Position numbers and translations under genes: made by a program. Positions 1 to 9,078 of a DNA stretch of 64,000 bases are shown piece by piece; within the stretch, counting starts at the first letter, position 1; the number at the start of each line of letters is the position of its first letter. The stretch comes from Dysgonomonas mossii (GTDB taxonomy: Bacteria > Bacteroidota > Bacteroidia > Bacteroidales > Dysgonomonadaceae). Under the pieces are notes generated by a model. That model did not search any database. It was not told the origin of the DNA and saw only the letters and a list, made by a program, of their open reading frames with translations. Location: the NCBI RefSeq assembly GCF_004569505.1, contig NZ_SPPK01000001.1, positions 62,001-126,000 on the forward strand. Direction: 5' to 3'.

Positions 1-2
1 AC

Positions 3-464
3 AATAGAGATCTGCTGGAAAGTTATGGTGTTAGCCCTGACGATATCCCCAATTTGATGAGCCGATATGCGACGTTGGGCTATTTTGCTTTCGTGCGTTA
101 CGATCAGGTATCGTTGAGCGAAGACGATACAGACTTGAGTATGTGGTTTGATATAGATAAAATACCTAAACTCAGCCATGACCATAATGAAATCATAAAT
201 CGGGCAATAAAGCATATACGACTGCTTATAGACGTTATTCCTATCGGATATGAATTGCTTCCCGAGGAGTTTACGATAGTAGAGTTGCGAAAGATATATG
301 AAGATATATTGGGAGAGGAACTTGATAAGCGTAATTTTAGAAAACGAATGCTAACTTCTGAATTGATTGTTAGTCTTGATAAAAAGAGAGAATTAGATCC
401 CTATCCTCAGCCAAACTTGTACTCCTTCAATATGAAGAGAATAGAAGAGCTGTTGGATTTATGA
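3..464 (+). CDS. NUDIX-family transcriptional regulator (NrtR-like), 5' truncated
   Basis: The reading frame is open to the left edge of the window, so the N-terminal part, where the NUDIX box would be, is missing. What remains is the end of a NUDIX-like fold (YFAFVRYDQV, then WFDIDKIPKLSHDHNEII) followed by a winged-helix segment (FTIVELRKIYEDILGE, then LDKRNFRKRM). This layout is typical of NrtR/AraR-type regulators, in which a catalytically inactive NUDIX domain senses a nucleotide-sugar or ADP-ribose ligand and the C-terminal winged helix binds DNA. The next genes encode a receptor-like outer-membrane protein and a GH3 glycosidase, so a role in sugar control is possible but only inferred. 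A plain NUDIX hydrolase with a C-terminal extension is the alternative. Confidence 0.7.
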   Translation, partial: NRDLLESYGVSPDDIPNLMSRYATLGYFAFVRYDQVSLSEDDTDLSMWFDIDKIPKLSHDHNEIINRAIKHIRLLIDVIPIGYELLPEEFTIVELRKIYEDILGEELDKRNFRKRMLTSELIVSLDKKRELDPYPQPNLYSFNMKRIEELLDL

Positions 465-572
465 TATAATCATTTTGTTATTATTTATGTGTATCCAAGT
501 ATGTTTTATTCATGCTTGGATATTTTTTTTCTTATTTTATGTTTTAAAACATGTTATTTTGTTGTGGCGTAT

Positions 573-604
573 ATTGTACGCTAATGAATAATGCTATACT
601 TTTG
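573..604 (+). promoter_or_regulatory. Bacteroidota-type promoter before the receptor-GH3 gene pair
   Basis: TACTTTTG at 597-604 matches the Bacteroidota -7 consensus TAnnTTTG exactly. ATTG at 573-576 lies 20 bases upstream, the right spacing for the -33 TTTG element. Transcription would begin near 611, leaving a leader of about 65 bases before the ATG at 678. Confidence 0.6.
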
Positions 605-677
605 TATCGCGTATTAAATACACCACACGTAAAAGACTGAACTTAACAAAATTAATCCCTAATGTTTTAACATAAAT

Positions 678-3026
678 ATGAGAAATATAAATATCAATAA
701 AGTAATATATACCGCTATCTTACTATCCTTATTGGGTAGTACAACTATATATGCGCAAAAGGTTGAGGCGCTAAAAAAGGATACGGTTGCAGCCGATGCT
801 AAAGATGAAAAAAACATGATGCTGAATGCCAGCAGCAGTACGGGCCCTCGTACAGTAAATATCGGACTGCCTGCCGGGGTTGGCGGTACATCGGTTATGG
901 AAAATGGACTACCTGTCTCTTACTTTTACTGGCCGGTTCTTCCTACTAGAGCATGGCGATTGGATGCTTCAACTATAGGTTTCGAAACTCTAAACTTAAA
1001 TCAGACAGCATTGCGTACGGGAGATGTCGGCATTTCTATTGCTACGTATGATAATCTGGGGACAGATAGGGTATTTGGTAATTTTGACATTACCGGAAAC
1101 CATTACGGCTTGATGAAAGCTACTGGTGCTATAAGTGCTCCGATCAATAAAAATGGACTTTCTTTTGCAGCAGGGTTTTATCTTAATTATGATCCCGGAA
1201 CATTAGACGTCCCTTTCAAAAAATACTATAATGACCAGACTCAAATGTTTAAAGGAGCATTGACCCAGAAATATAACGGAGGCAGGGATAAGATCAGCGT
1301 TATGTATAAATATATGAATACAGGTGGAATATCTTTAGGTTTCAGTCCCTTTTACTATAATGGGGATGGTAGTATAAAGGAAATTCCAGGCGTAAAAATC
1401 GGACGGTCTTCATTCTTTGAAAAATCAGGAAAAGTATGGATGAAAGACGTGTATTCAGGGAATATGATTGAAGAAGATATGTTTGACCAAAATAAATGGA
1501 AAACACATGAATTATATCTTATCGGAGAAAACAAATTTGATAATAACTGGAACTTAAACTATACATTTAAATTGTCACAAACCAAAGGCTCTCAATTGAT
1601 CCAGGTGCTGTTAGGTGCACACGATATCACAGGTTATAGCTATATGGATGGTACGCCTGTAAAAGGGAATGCCGGCATTCAGCATTGGCTCTTCTCTAAT
1701 CCCGAAATGACTATAAAAACTCTATCAGGAGTTTTGAATCTGAATAAAAAGACCAATACGCATGATTTTAATATAGGCTTAATGGGGGCTATGTATAATC
1801 CGGGAGAATATTATACAAAAACCTCAACATATTATACAGACGTAAAAGAGAACCCTTCTAAAGTTGTTGATAACTCTAATCAGATATTTCAATTTGATCA
1901 ATACGGTCAAATTAAAAGTATAGTAGGAAATGAAATGTACAATATCGGAACAGAGTACGATAGCGGATATGAAAGAAAACTGGCTTTATATTTCTCTGAT
2001 AAATGGAATATCAGTCCAAATTTTAATATGGGATATGGTGCGAGAGTGGAATGGCAAAAAGTTAAGGGAACTTATGCCCCTAGATATAATAAGAATGGAG
2101 ATCTTTTGTCTGTAACGGCGCGTAATGCCGATGGGACTTTATCTAAAGACAAATCTAAATATAAAGCAATAAATGATGATTATCTGAATCTTGTTTTTAA
2201 TGCTGATGCTCTTTATAAACTGACAAATAGCTTTGGTTTACTAGCTGATGCCGGATATAACAGGCAATCACCTCACTTGGAAAGCTATGCAGGTCAATAC
2301 GAAGTAGATGCCAAACAAAATACGGTATTAAGTGGAGGCTTAGGTTTATACTTCAATCACCCGCTGGTAGAGTTGGTATCGAAAGGTACTTTTATCAGTA
2401 AAAATAATTATGTTGGACGCATGGACCTGAAGTTAGGAAATGAAAGTGCTAACACGGTTATTTACTACGACATTCAAACACTGGGTTGGACGACGGACTT
2501 TATGTTTACGCCGTTTAAGTTTTTCGACAATTCTCTAAAAAACTTTAACCTTCACTTTTTAGTGACACTGCAAGATCCTGTTTACAAAAACTATTCGATC
2601 AATCCCAAGTTCCCGAGTGGAGCAATGCTTCCGGAGCCTGTAAAATTTGACGATAAAAATGTTCTTGTGGTTTCTAAATTCTTACTCGAGATAGATCCTA
2701 GCTATTCATTCGGTATAGATAAAAATACAAACGTAAGAGTTTGGTTAAGTGGTCGTTATTATAGTAAGCAGTATGCAAACCTGCCAAACAACTTATATTA
2801 TAAAGGTCACTGGGAAACATTTGGAGGTTTGAATATAAACTACAAAGGACACTTCGATTTTTATGCCAATTTTGTAAACCTGCTTAATCAAGAAGGTATC
2901 GGCGGTACAATCGGAGGAACAGACCTATATAATCAAGAGCAGGCAAATGCAGTTGCCGGAACTATACAGGGTGCGACCTATATTCGTCCGTTTACAGCAG
3001 AATTTGGTGTTAAGTACAGATTTTAA
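678..3026 (+). CDS. TonB-dependent receptor-like outer-membrane protein
   Basis: This is a 782-residue exported protein. It has a signal peptide at residues 1-27 (hydrophobic stretch ending IYAQ), a plug-like region near residues 50-110, many alternating aromatic and polar beta-strand segments, and a final strand ending VKYRF, the typical terminal Phe signal for outer-membrane barrel assembly. It lacks the N-terminal carboxypeptidase-like domain common in SusC proteins, and no SusD partner follows. It is 25 bases upstream of an exported GH3 glycosidase, probably in the same transcript, which suggests uptake of a glycoside or oligosaccharide. Substrate cannot be read from the sequence. I see no clear TonB box, so a TonB-independent barrel is possible. 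Confidence 0.72.
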   Translation: MRNININKVIYTAILLSLLGSTTIYAQKVEALKKDTVAADAKDEKNMMLNASSSTGPRTVNIGLPAGVGGTSVMENGLPVSYFYWPVLPTRAWRLDASTIGFETLNLNQTALRTGDVGISIATYDNLGTDRVFGNFDITGNHYGLMKATGAISAPINKNGLSFAAGFYLNYDPGTLDVPFKKYYNDQTQMFKGALTQKYNGGRDKISVMYKYMNTGGISLGFSPFYYNGDGSIKEIPGVKIGRSSFFEKSGKVWMKDVYSGNMIEEDMFDQNKWKTHELYLIGENKFDNNWNLNYTFKLSQTKGSQLIQVLLGAHDITGYSYMDGTPVKGNAGIQHWLFSNPEMTIKTLSGVLNLNKKTNTHDFNIGLMGAMYNPGEYYTKTSTYYTDVKENPSKVVDNSNQIFQFDQYGQIKSIVGNEMYNIGTEYDSGYERKLALYFSDKWNISPNFNMGYGARVEWQKVKGTYAPRYNKNGDLLSVTARNADGTLSKDKSKYKAINDDYLNLVFNADALYKLTNSFGLLADAGYNRQSPHLESYAGQYEVDAKQNTVLSGGLGLYFNHPLVELVSKGTFISKNNYVGRMDLKLGNESANTVIYYDIQTLGWTTDFMFTPFKFFDNSLKNFNLHFLVTLQDPVYKNYSINPKFPSGAMLPEPVKFDDKNVLVVSKFLLEIDPSYSFGIDKNTNVRVWLSGRYYSKQYANLPNNLYYKGHWETFGGLNINYKGHFDFYANFVNLLNQEGIGGTIGGTDLYNQEQANAVAGTIQGATYIRPFTAEFGVKYRF

Positions 3027-3051
3027 TATAATATTTTAATAAATAGAGATT

Positions 3052-5325
3052 ATGAGAAAAGTTTTATTATTAGCTCTTTGGGGACTATCCTTATGTGTGT
3101 ATAGTCAAAACAAAGGCGATACAAAGATGAATCAGTTTATAGATAATCTGATGCAGCAAATGACATTTGAAGAGAAAGTGGGGCAGTTAAATCTTGCAGC
3201 ATCACCTGCTCTGATGACAGGGACTACTTTTACTGAGAATATAAATGAAAAGCTTACAAAAAGCCAACTCGGAGCTTTCTTAAATGTTATAAGCCCTGAA
3301 GAACAGAAAAAGGCTCAGGAAATAGTAACTACACAAACACGCATGAAGATTCCGCTTCTTTTTGGATTGGATGTTATTCATGGCTACAAAACTATTTTCC
3401 CTATTCCGTTAGCTCTTGCATGTACATGGGATCCGGCTTTGATTGAGAAAACAGCACGCAGAGCTATTGTAGAAGCTACCAGTACAGGTATAAACTGGGT
3501 ATATTCACCGATGGTAGATATCTCTCGCGATCCGCGTTGGGGACGTGTGGCTGAAGGTGCAGGCGAAGATCCGTATCTTGGCGGACTTGTTGCAAAAGCA
3601 ATGATTAGAGGTATTCAAGGTGACGATCTGAGTGCTGATAATACAGCTATGGCATGCGTAAAGCACTTTGCCCTTTATGGAGCATCGGAGGCTGGTAAGG
3701 ATTATAACACAGTGGACATGAGTCGGGTTCAGATGTTTAATTACTACATGGAGCCATATAAAGCAGCCGTAGAAGCCGGAACAGGAAGCTTGATGACATC
3801 ATTCAATTTGGTAGAAGGAATTCCTGCTACAGGAAACAAATGGTTGCTTACAGATGTGTTGAGAAAACAGTGGGGCTTTGATGGTTTTATTGTTACTGAC
3901 TTTACATCTCTCAACGAAATGATAGATCATGGTATGGGAGATCTGGAAACAGTAACCGGTTTAGCTCTAAATGCTGGAGTAGATATGGATATGGCCGGAG
4001 AAGCTTTCTTAACAAAGTTAGCCGGATTAGTAAAAAAAGGTGTTGTAAAACAAGCAGATATAGACGCAGCTTGTAGAAGAGTGCTTGAAGCTAAATATAA
4101 ACTTGGTTTGTTTGAAGATCCTTTCCGCTATTTGAAGCGTGTAGGAGAGCCATTGGTGACACCAGAATCGAGAGCTTTGGCTCGTGAAGCTGCCAGACAA
4201 TCTACTGTTTTACTGAAGAATGCAAACCAAACTTTGCCTTTACAGAATAAAGGGAAAATTGCTTTGGTCGGTCCTCTTATGGATTCCCAATATGATATGA
4301 TGGGTACATGGGCACTTACTGCCGATAAGAAATATTCGATAACACTAAAAGAAGGTATTAAAAATGCAGTGGGTGATAATGCTACTGTAGTATATGCAAA
4401 AGGAGCTAATATAGTTGATGATGAGTTTATCTTTGATAAGTCAAATTTCTATGGTTTCCCATTTGTATCCAAAGATCCTAAATCTCCGGAAGAATTACTA
4501 AAAGAAGCTATTGAAGTTGCAAAACAGTCTGACGTTGTAGTTGTGGCTTTAGGTGAAGGAAATAGCCAAAGTGGAGAATCGGCATCAAGAACAAATATTG
4601 ATCTTTTCGAAAACCAAAAAACATTGCTTAAAGAGCTTGTGAAAACAGGTAAGCCTGTAGTATTGGTACTGTTTAACGGACGCCCTCTTACATTAACTTG
4701 GGAAGATGAGAATTGTGCTGCCATCGTAGAGGCTTGGGCTCCCGGTAGTGAAGCGGGTAACGCTGTCGCAGATATCTTATTTGGCGATTACAATCCATCG
4801 GGTAAGATAACAATGACTTTCCCTCGTTCGGTTGGGCAAATTCCTATCTACTACAATCATATGAATACAGGTAGACCGTATGTGGAAGGCGGCCCTCATA
4901 AGTTTAAAGCAAATTATATTGACGAGGTTAATGAGCCGCTTTATCCATTCGGATATGGCCTTAGCTATACTACTTTCGAGTATGGTGATGTTAAGCTCAA
5001 CTCAAATAAGATGAATGAGAACGGAAGTGTAGAAGCTAGTGTAACTGTATCGAATACAGGAAATAAAGATGGAAATGAAATCGTACAGCTATATATCAGA
5101 GATGAGGCTGCCAGTATTTCAAGACCGGTGAAAGAACTGAAAGGTTTTGAGAAGATATTCCTGAAAGCAGGTGAAACAAAAACAGTTAAGTTTACAATAA
5201 CTGCCGATCAGTTGAAATTCTACAATAATAATATAGATTATGTTTGTGAGCCGGGTATGTTTGAAGTCATGATCGGAAAGAATAGCCAAGATGTAAAATC
5301 AAGCAAATTCGAGTTGGTGAAATAA
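3052..5325 (+). CDS. bglX: Exported glycoside hydrolase family 3, beta-glucosidase (BglX type)
   Basis: This 757-residue enzyme hydrolyses terminal beta-linked glucose from glycosides, probably in the periplasm. A signal peptide covers residues 1-19 (ending CVYSQ). The GH3 N-terminal barrel carries KHFALYGASEAGKDYN and the nucleophile motif IVTDF, with Asp283 as nucleophile. The C-terminal sandwich domain carries QSGESAS, where Glu509 is the likely acid/base. A fibronectin-III-like domain ends the protein (about residues 645-757). The length matches E. coli BglX. It lies directly after the receptor-like gene and is followed by a strong terminator, which closes a two-gene unit. Exact substrate (beta-glucoside or beta-xyloside) is not resolved. 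Confidence 0.93.
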   Translation: MRKVLLLALWGLSLCVYSQNKGDTKMNQFIDNLMQQMTFEEKVGQLNLAASPALMTGTTFTENINEKLTKSQLGAFLNVISPEEQKKAQEIVTTQTRMKIPLLFGLDVIHGYKTIFPIPLALACTWDPALIEKTARRAIVEATSTGINWVYSPMVDISRDPRWGRVAEGAGEDPYLGGLVAKAMIRGIQGDDLSADNTAMACVKHFALYGASEAGKDYNTVDMSRVQMFNYYMEPYKAAVEAGTGSLMTSFNLVEGIPATGNKWLLTDVLRKQWGFDGFIVTDFTSLNEMIDHGMGDLETVTGLALNAGVDMDMAGEAFLTKLAGLVKKGVVKQADIDAACRRVLEAKYKLGLFEDPFRYLKRVGEPLVTPESRALAREAARQSTVLLKNANQTLPLQNKGKIALVGPLMDSQYDMMGTWALTADKKYSITLKEGIKNAVGDNATVVYAKGANIVDDEFIFDKSNFYGFPFVSKDPKSPEELLKEAIEVAKQSDVVVVALGEGNSQSGESASRTNIDLFENQKTLLKELVKTGKPVVLVLFNGRPLTLTWEDENCAAIVEAWAPGSEAGNAVADILFGDYNPSGKITMTFPRSVGQIPIYYNHMNTGRPYVEGGPHKFKANYIDEVNEPLYPFGYGLSYTTFEYGDVKLNSNKMNENGSVEASVTVSNTGNKDGNEIVQLYIRDEAASISRPVKELKGFEKIFLKAGETKTVKFTITADQLKFYNNNIDYVCEPGMFEVMIGKNSQDVKSSKFELVK

Positions 5326-5359
5326 TCGATTCTCTTAAATATTATAATTATAATAGAAA

Positions 5360-5390
5360 AACACCTTCGGATGAATAGTCCGAAGGTGTT
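5360..5390 (+). terminator. Rho-independent terminator after the GH3 gene
   Basis: A perfect 12-bp stem (5360-5371 with 5379-5390) with a 7-base loop is followed by TTATTATTAT on the plus strand and preceded by an A-run. It lies between the converging GH3 and small lipoprotein genes, so it may act in both directions. Confidence 0.85.
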
Positions 5391-5396
5391 TTATTA

Positions 5397-5726
5397 TTAT
5401 TTTGAGGTATCAGAGGACGAGGATGGAGATGGTCTGTTCTCAAATTCATACTTGTTTAACCATACTTTATTCCACCCCAACAGTTTGCCATCTACAAACC
5501 TGAGTTTATATATTCCGTCATCAAACGCTTTATAACCCCAGACTATGACATTGTCTTTAGCTTCCACTACTTCATATTGATCTCCCATAATAGAGACAAT
5601 TTGTTGTTGAGACATTCCTATGCTAATATTTCTGATATTTTTGTCTGCATTTTTCATGCTATTGTATGTGCTACATGAAAACAGGAGCATGCTGAAAGTA
5701 ATTAAAAGTAATAGTTTTTTAGCCAT
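5397..5726 (-). CDS. Small lipoprotein, SmpA/BamE-like fold suspected
   Basis: This 109-residue protein has a lipoprotein signal peptide (residues 1-18, lipobox LLFSC with Cys18). The mature part contains ISIGMSQQQIVSIMGDQY, the 'GMs..qV..ilG.P' pattern seen in SmpA/BamE-like domains, then two short beta-strands (VIVWGYKAF, IYKLRFVDGKLLGW). The C-terminus is a low-complexity Pro/Ser tail. It is transcribed alone, in the same direction as pgk but separated from it by a terminator. Function is unknown. The BamE-like fold is inferred from one motif only. Confidence 0.75.
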   Translation of the reverse strand: MAKKLLLLITFSMLLFSCSTYNSMKNADKNIRNISIGMSQQQIVSIMGDQYEVVEAKDNVIVWGYKAFDDGIYKLRFVDGKLLGWNKVWLNKYEFENRPSPSSSSDTSK

Positions 5727-5762
5727 AGCATTTGTTTTGATTATTTTAGAATAAAGATAAAA

Positions 5763-5790
5763 AAAGTCCGTATAATATTATACGGACTTT
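5763..5790 (-). terminator. Rho-independent terminator after pgk
   Basis: A perfect 28-base palindrome (AAAGTCCGTATAAT and its mirror) lies 27 bases downstream of the pgk stop codon. On the minus strand it is followed by a run of seven T residues, so it ends the leftward pgk transcript. Confidence 0.88.
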
Positions 5791-5817
5791 ACATATTTTA
5801 TTTGATTAATTAAAATC

Positions 5818-7080
5818 TTAGTATCCTCTGATAGCTTTGATTCCCGGAAGAACTTTACCTTCGATGAATTCAAGTAAAGCACCACCACCTGTAGAAACAT
5901 AAGATACCTCATCTGCAAGGTTGAACTTATTTACAGCAGCAACAGAGTCACCACCACCTACAAGAGAGAAAGCTCCGGCTTTGGTAGCAGTAGCAACAGC
6001 TTCAGCAGTTACTTTTGTTCCTTGTGCGAAGTTGTCGAACTCGAATACACCTACAGGACCATTCCAAAGAATAGTTTTTGAAGCCATAAGTACATCTGCA
6101 ATTTCTTTTTCGCCTTTAGGACCTATATCTAATCCCATCCATCCGTCAGGGATAGCGTTAGCTTCTGATATTTCAGTATTAGCGTCGTTGCTGAAAGCAT
6201 CTGCTATTTTAGCATCGCTTGCTATTACTAATTGTACACCATTCGCTTTAGCTTTGGCTACAATTTCGTTAGCAAGGTCTAGCTTGTCATTTTCTACAAG
6301 AGAATTTCCGATCTTACCACCTGCTGCTTTGATGAAAGTAAATGCCATACCACCACCAATAACAAGATTGTTTACTTTATCCAATAGGTTTTCAATGATG
6401 TCGATTTTTGAAGAAACCTTAGCACCACCAATGATAGCAGTAAACGGACGTGCTGTATCTTTCAATACTTTTTCTACAGCGTCAATTTCTTTCTGCATCA
6501 GGTAACCGAACATTTTGTGTTCAGCATCGAAGTAATCTGCAATAAGAGCAGTCGAAGCATGTGCACGGTGAGCTGTACCAAAAGCATCGTTTACATAAAC
6601 ATCCGCATAAGAAGCAAGTGTTTTAGTGAACTCTTTTTGGCTTTCTTTTATAGCTTTTTTCGCAGCAGCTTTTTCTTCATCGCTTGCATCTTCTGCCAAA
6701 CCACGAGGCTTGCCTTCTTCTTCGGCATAGAAACGAAGATTTTCGAGCAATAATGCTTCTCCCGGTTGAAGGGCAGCAGCTTTTACTCCGGCATCTTCGC
6801 CTACGCAATCATTTGCAAACTGTACATCTACACCAAGAAGTTTAGATACGTGAGCAAGGATATGTTTCAATGAATATTTTTCTTCTACTCCTTTTGGACG
6901 ACCAAGGTGAGATGCTATAATCGGGCTACCACCATCAGCTACGATCTTTTTTAGGGTAGGCATAGCCGCACGAATACGAGTGTCATCTGTGATGTTGAAT
7001 TGTGCATCTAGAGGCACATTGAAATCAACTCGTACAAAGACTTTTTTGCCTGCAAAGTTGAATTTGTCAATTGTAATCAT
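5818..7080 (-). CDS. pgk: Phosphoglycerate kinase
   Basis: Glycolytic enzyme that transfers the phosphate of 1,3-bisphosphoglycerate to ADP, in the cytoplasm. The family signature RVDFNVPLD is at residues 17-25, the substrate-binding segment ASHLGRPKG follows near residue 57, the hinge region has [13 protein letters not shown], and the nucleotide-binding lobe carries GPVGVFE and GGGDSVAA near the C-terminus. At 420 residues it has the length usual for Bacteroidales, which is longer than the 387 of E. coli because of a Lys/Glu-rich insertion near residues 120-150. It is a single-gene unit with its own promoter-like site and a strong terminator. Confidence 0.98.
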   Translation of the reverse strand: MITIDKFNFAGKKVFVRVDFNVPLDAQFNITDDTRIRAAMPTLKKIVADGGSPIIASHLGRPKGVEEKYSLKHILAHVSKLLGVDVQFANDCVGEDAGVKAAALQPGEALLLENLRFYAEEEGKPRGLAEDASDEEKAAAKKAIKESQKEFTKTLASYADVYVNDAFGTAHRAHASTALIADYFDAEHKMFGYLMQKEIDAVEKVLKDTARPFTAIIGGAKVSSKIDIIENLLDKVNNLVIGGGMAFTFIKAAGGKIGNSLVENDKLDLANEIVAKAKANGVQLVIASDAKIADAFSNDANTEISEANAIPDGWMGLDIGPKGEKEIADVLMASKTILWNGPVGVFEFDNFAQGTKVTAEAVATATKAGAFSLVGGGDSVAAVNKFNLADEVSYVSTGGGALLEFIEGKVLPGIKAIRGY

Positions 7081-7161
7081 GATTTGTTTTAGTTAAATAT
7101 AAATAATATTACTGATTATCAATGCTTTGTTAGGGGCTGCTGCCCATTTTAAAAAGTGATA

Positions 7162-7169
7162 CAAATATA
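7162..7169 (-). promoter_or_regulatory. Candidate -7 element for pgk
   Basis: On the minus strand this reads TATATTTG, an exact match to TAnnTTTG, about 80 bases upstream of the pgk start. No clear TTTG is seen at the -33 position, so support rests on the -7 element and location. Confidence 0.45.
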
Positions 7170-7577
7170 CTAAATTCTGTGAGAGATATTTTATGAAAAA
7201 ATGAAATTATAGTAAAATTTGACAGAATATTAATTTAACTCGAAGATTTGTTAATCCGAGTTTGCAAAAAAGATAAAACTTTAGTGCACTCATTTTATAG
7301 GTGATTAAAATGAGAATGTACTTCTCTCTTTTCTTTATTATATTATTAAGATCAAAGGGTAAATCTTTCGCTTTACTATAGTTCTTTTTGTACAATGTGT
7401 ATCCGAAGATAATCTTTTCGTAGTGTTATGATTGTTAGACTATAATTAAGGAATGGAAATATAAAAAGTTGATTTATGTTATATCTGCTTTTTGATATTT
7501 ATTTCTAGGCCTTTAAATACTTCATTCTGCTTAATTTTTTTTAACTCCGAATTATCGCTTTTAAGATTTAACATTTC

Positions 7578-7585
7578 TATTTTTG
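7578..7585 (+). promoter_or_regulatory. Candidate -7 element for the Bat operon
   Basis: TATTTTTG matches TAnnTTTG and lies 52 bases before the ATG of the MoxR gene. The -33 position is only T-rich. It is the best promoter candidate for the whole rightward Bat operon. Confidence 0.45.
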
Positions 7586-7636
7586 TCGTGCTTACTAAAA
7601 ATGAAGATCAATATAAACTCAAAATAGAAGAAAAAT

Positions 7637-8629
7637 ATGGCACATGTTGATATTCGGGAGCTTACCGAAAGAATTCAAAGCAAAAGTTCATTCGTCGAAT
7701 CACTCACAATGGGAATGGATCGGGTTATTGTGGGCCAAAAGCATCTGGTAGAGTCGTTGCTTATCGGTCTGCTCGCTGATGGACATATATTGCTGGAAGG
7801 TGTTCCCGGTCTCGCAAAAACGTTGGCAATAAAGTCTTTGGCGTCACTTATCGATGCTAAATATAGTCGTATTCAGTTTACTCCCGATTTGCTTCCGGCC
7901 GATGTGGTGGGAACAATGATCTATAGCCAGAAAACTGAAGAATTCTTAGTGAAACATGGGCCAGTGTTCTCTAACTTTGTATTAGCCGATGAAATTAACC
8001 GTGCTCCAGCCAAGGTACAAAGTGCTTTGCTTGAGGCTATGCAAGAGCGTCAGGTTACTATCGGAGAGAAAACCTACAAGCTGCCGTCTCCTTTCCTTGT
8101 GATGGCTACACAGAACCCTATTGAGCAAGAAGGTACTTATCCGCTTCCTGAAGCTCAGGTTGACCGTTTCATGCTGAAGGTGGTAATTAACTATCCGAAA
8201 AAAGAAGAAGAAAAATTGATCCTCAGAAATAACCTCGCCGGAGATTATGGTAGCCTTCAGCCGGTAATGAAAGCCGAAGAAATCATAAGTGCCCGTGAAG
8301 TGGTTCGTGATGTTTATTTGGACGAAAAAATTGAAAAATATATTGTAGATATAGTATTTGCTACTCGTTTCCCTGAAGATAACGGGCTGGCATCTTTGAA
8401 AGGTATGATCGGGTTCGGAGCTTCTCCACGTGCATCTATCAGCCTTGCCCTTGCGTCAAGAGCTTATGCTTTTATCAAACGCAGAGGATATGTGATACCG
8501 GAAGATATACGTGCAGTATGTCATGATGTATTGCGTCACCGTATCGGTTTGACATACGAAGCTGAGGCAAATAATACTACATCTGATGAAATAATAAGTG
8601 AAATCTTAAATAAGATTGAAGTTCCGTAA
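7637..8629 (+). CDS. MoxR-family AAA+ ATPase, first gene of the Bat operon
   Basis: This 330-residue cytoplasmic ATPase of the MoxR/RavA group is thought to act as a chaperone that helps assemble or activate von Willebrand factor A proteins. Walker A is GVPGLAKT (residues 55-62), Walker B is FVLADE (Asp118-Glu119) followed by NRAPAKVQSALLEAMQE, and sensor 1 is ATQNP. The C-terminal lid domain is complete. It leads an operon whose DUF58, BatA and BatB products are vWA-type proteins, the standard partners of MoxR. Unusually, the next gene downstream is an unrelated four-helix-bundle gene. Confidence 0.95.
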   Translation: MAHVDIRELTERIQSKSSFVESLTMGMDRVIVGQKHLVESLLIGLLADGHILLEGVPGLAKTLAIKSLASLIDAKYSRIQFTPDLLPADVVGTMIYSQKTEEFLVKHGPVFSNFVLADEINRAPAKVQSALLEAMQERQVTIGEKTYKLPSPFLVMATQNPIEQEGTYPLPEAQVDRFMLKVVINYPKKEEEKLILRNNLAGDYGSLQPVMKAEEIISAREVVRDVYLDEKIEKYIVDIVFATRFPEDNGLASLKGMIGFGASPRASISLALASRAYAFIKRRGYVIPEDIRAVCHDVLRHRIGLTYEAEANNTTSDEIISEILNKIEVP

Positions 8630-8634
8630 TTGAT

Positions 8635-8668
8635 CACAGTCAACAGTTAACAGAGAGCAGTTAGCAAT
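8635..8668 (+). repeat. Heptamer repeat, left flank of the four-helix-bundle gene
   Basis: Degenerate 7-base units (AGTCAAC, AGTTAAC, AGAGAGC, AGTTAGC) lie between the MoxR stop and the next start codon. They are the reverse complement of the units on the other side of the gene at 9044-9072, so the gene is bracketed by an imperfect inverted heptamer array. Confidence 0.6.
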
Positions 8669-8681
8669 GTAATAAACTGAA

Positions 8682-9038
8682 ATGATAACAAACAGTCTTG
8701 TATATGAAAAAGCTTATTCTTTTGCAATAAGAATTGTAAATGCTTATAAGTTCTTAAAAGATAAACAAGAGTTTGTTCTATCAAAACAACTGTTGAGAGC
8801 AGGAACTTCTGTCGGAGCTAATATAGCAGAAGCCAACGGCGCTATTTCGGATTCGGATTTTTCAGCTAAAATCAGTATAGCATATAAGGAAATATTGGAG
8901 ACTAAATATTGGCTTTCTTTACTTAAAGATACCGGATATATTTCTCCTGATACTTTTAATGACGTGCATGAAGATGCTGATGAAATAGCTAAAATGTTAT
9001 ACTCTATATTAAAGATAACTCGAATAAATAAAATTTAA
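8682..9038 (+). CDS. Four-helix-bundle protein (TIGR02436/S23 type)
   Basis: This 118-residue all-helical protein is of the family first found inside 23S rRNA intervening sequences and widely scattered in Bacteroidota. Family hallmarks are YEKAYSFAIRI at the N-terminus, LSKQLLRAGTSVGANIAEA in the middle (residues 35-53) and ETKYWLSLLKDTGYI. It has no known enzymatic role; the family forms a homopentameric bundle that may bind nucleic acid. Here it sits between the MoxR and DUF58 genes, which are normally adjacent, and is bracketed by heptamer repeats. I infer that it was inserted into the operon rather than being a Bat component. Confidence 0.9.
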   Translation: MITNSLVYEKAYSFAIRIVNAYKFLKDKQEFVLSKQLLRAGTSVGANIAEANGAISDSDFSAKISIAYKEILETKYWLSLLKDTGYISPDTFNDVHEDADEIAKMLYSILKITRINKI

Positions 9039-9041
9039 TAA

Positions 9042-9072
9042 TTGTTGACTGTTAACTGATAACTGTTAACTG
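9042..9072 (+). repeat. Heptamer repeat, right flank of the four-helix-bundle gene
   Basis: Four successive units GTTGACT, GTTAACT, GATAACT, GTTAACT (9044-9071) lie between the four-helix-bundle stop and the DUF58 start. They mirror the units at 8635-8668. Confidence 0.65.
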
Positions 9073-9078
9073 AACAAG

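Larger units (their letters stand above)
7081..7636. other. Divergent intergenic region between pgk and the Bat operon
   Basis: This 556-base AT-rich stretch contains no convincing gene. A 62-codon minus-strand open frame at 7207-7395 is rich in Lys, Leu and Ile with no recognisable pattern, and I leave it out. The region carries a leftward promoter candidate close to pgk (7162-7169) and a rightward one close to the MoxR gene (7578-7585). I see nothing recognisable in the 400 bases between them. Confidence 0.6.

Noticed and set aside
5921..6505. Long plus-strand frame opposite pgk
   Set aside because: It is a reverse shadow of a highly conserved gene and has no features of its own.
7207..7395. 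A 62-codon minus-strand frame in the pgk-Bat intergenic region
   Set aside because: Composition is driven by AT-richness, there is no start context or similarity that I recognise, and it lies between two promoter candidates.
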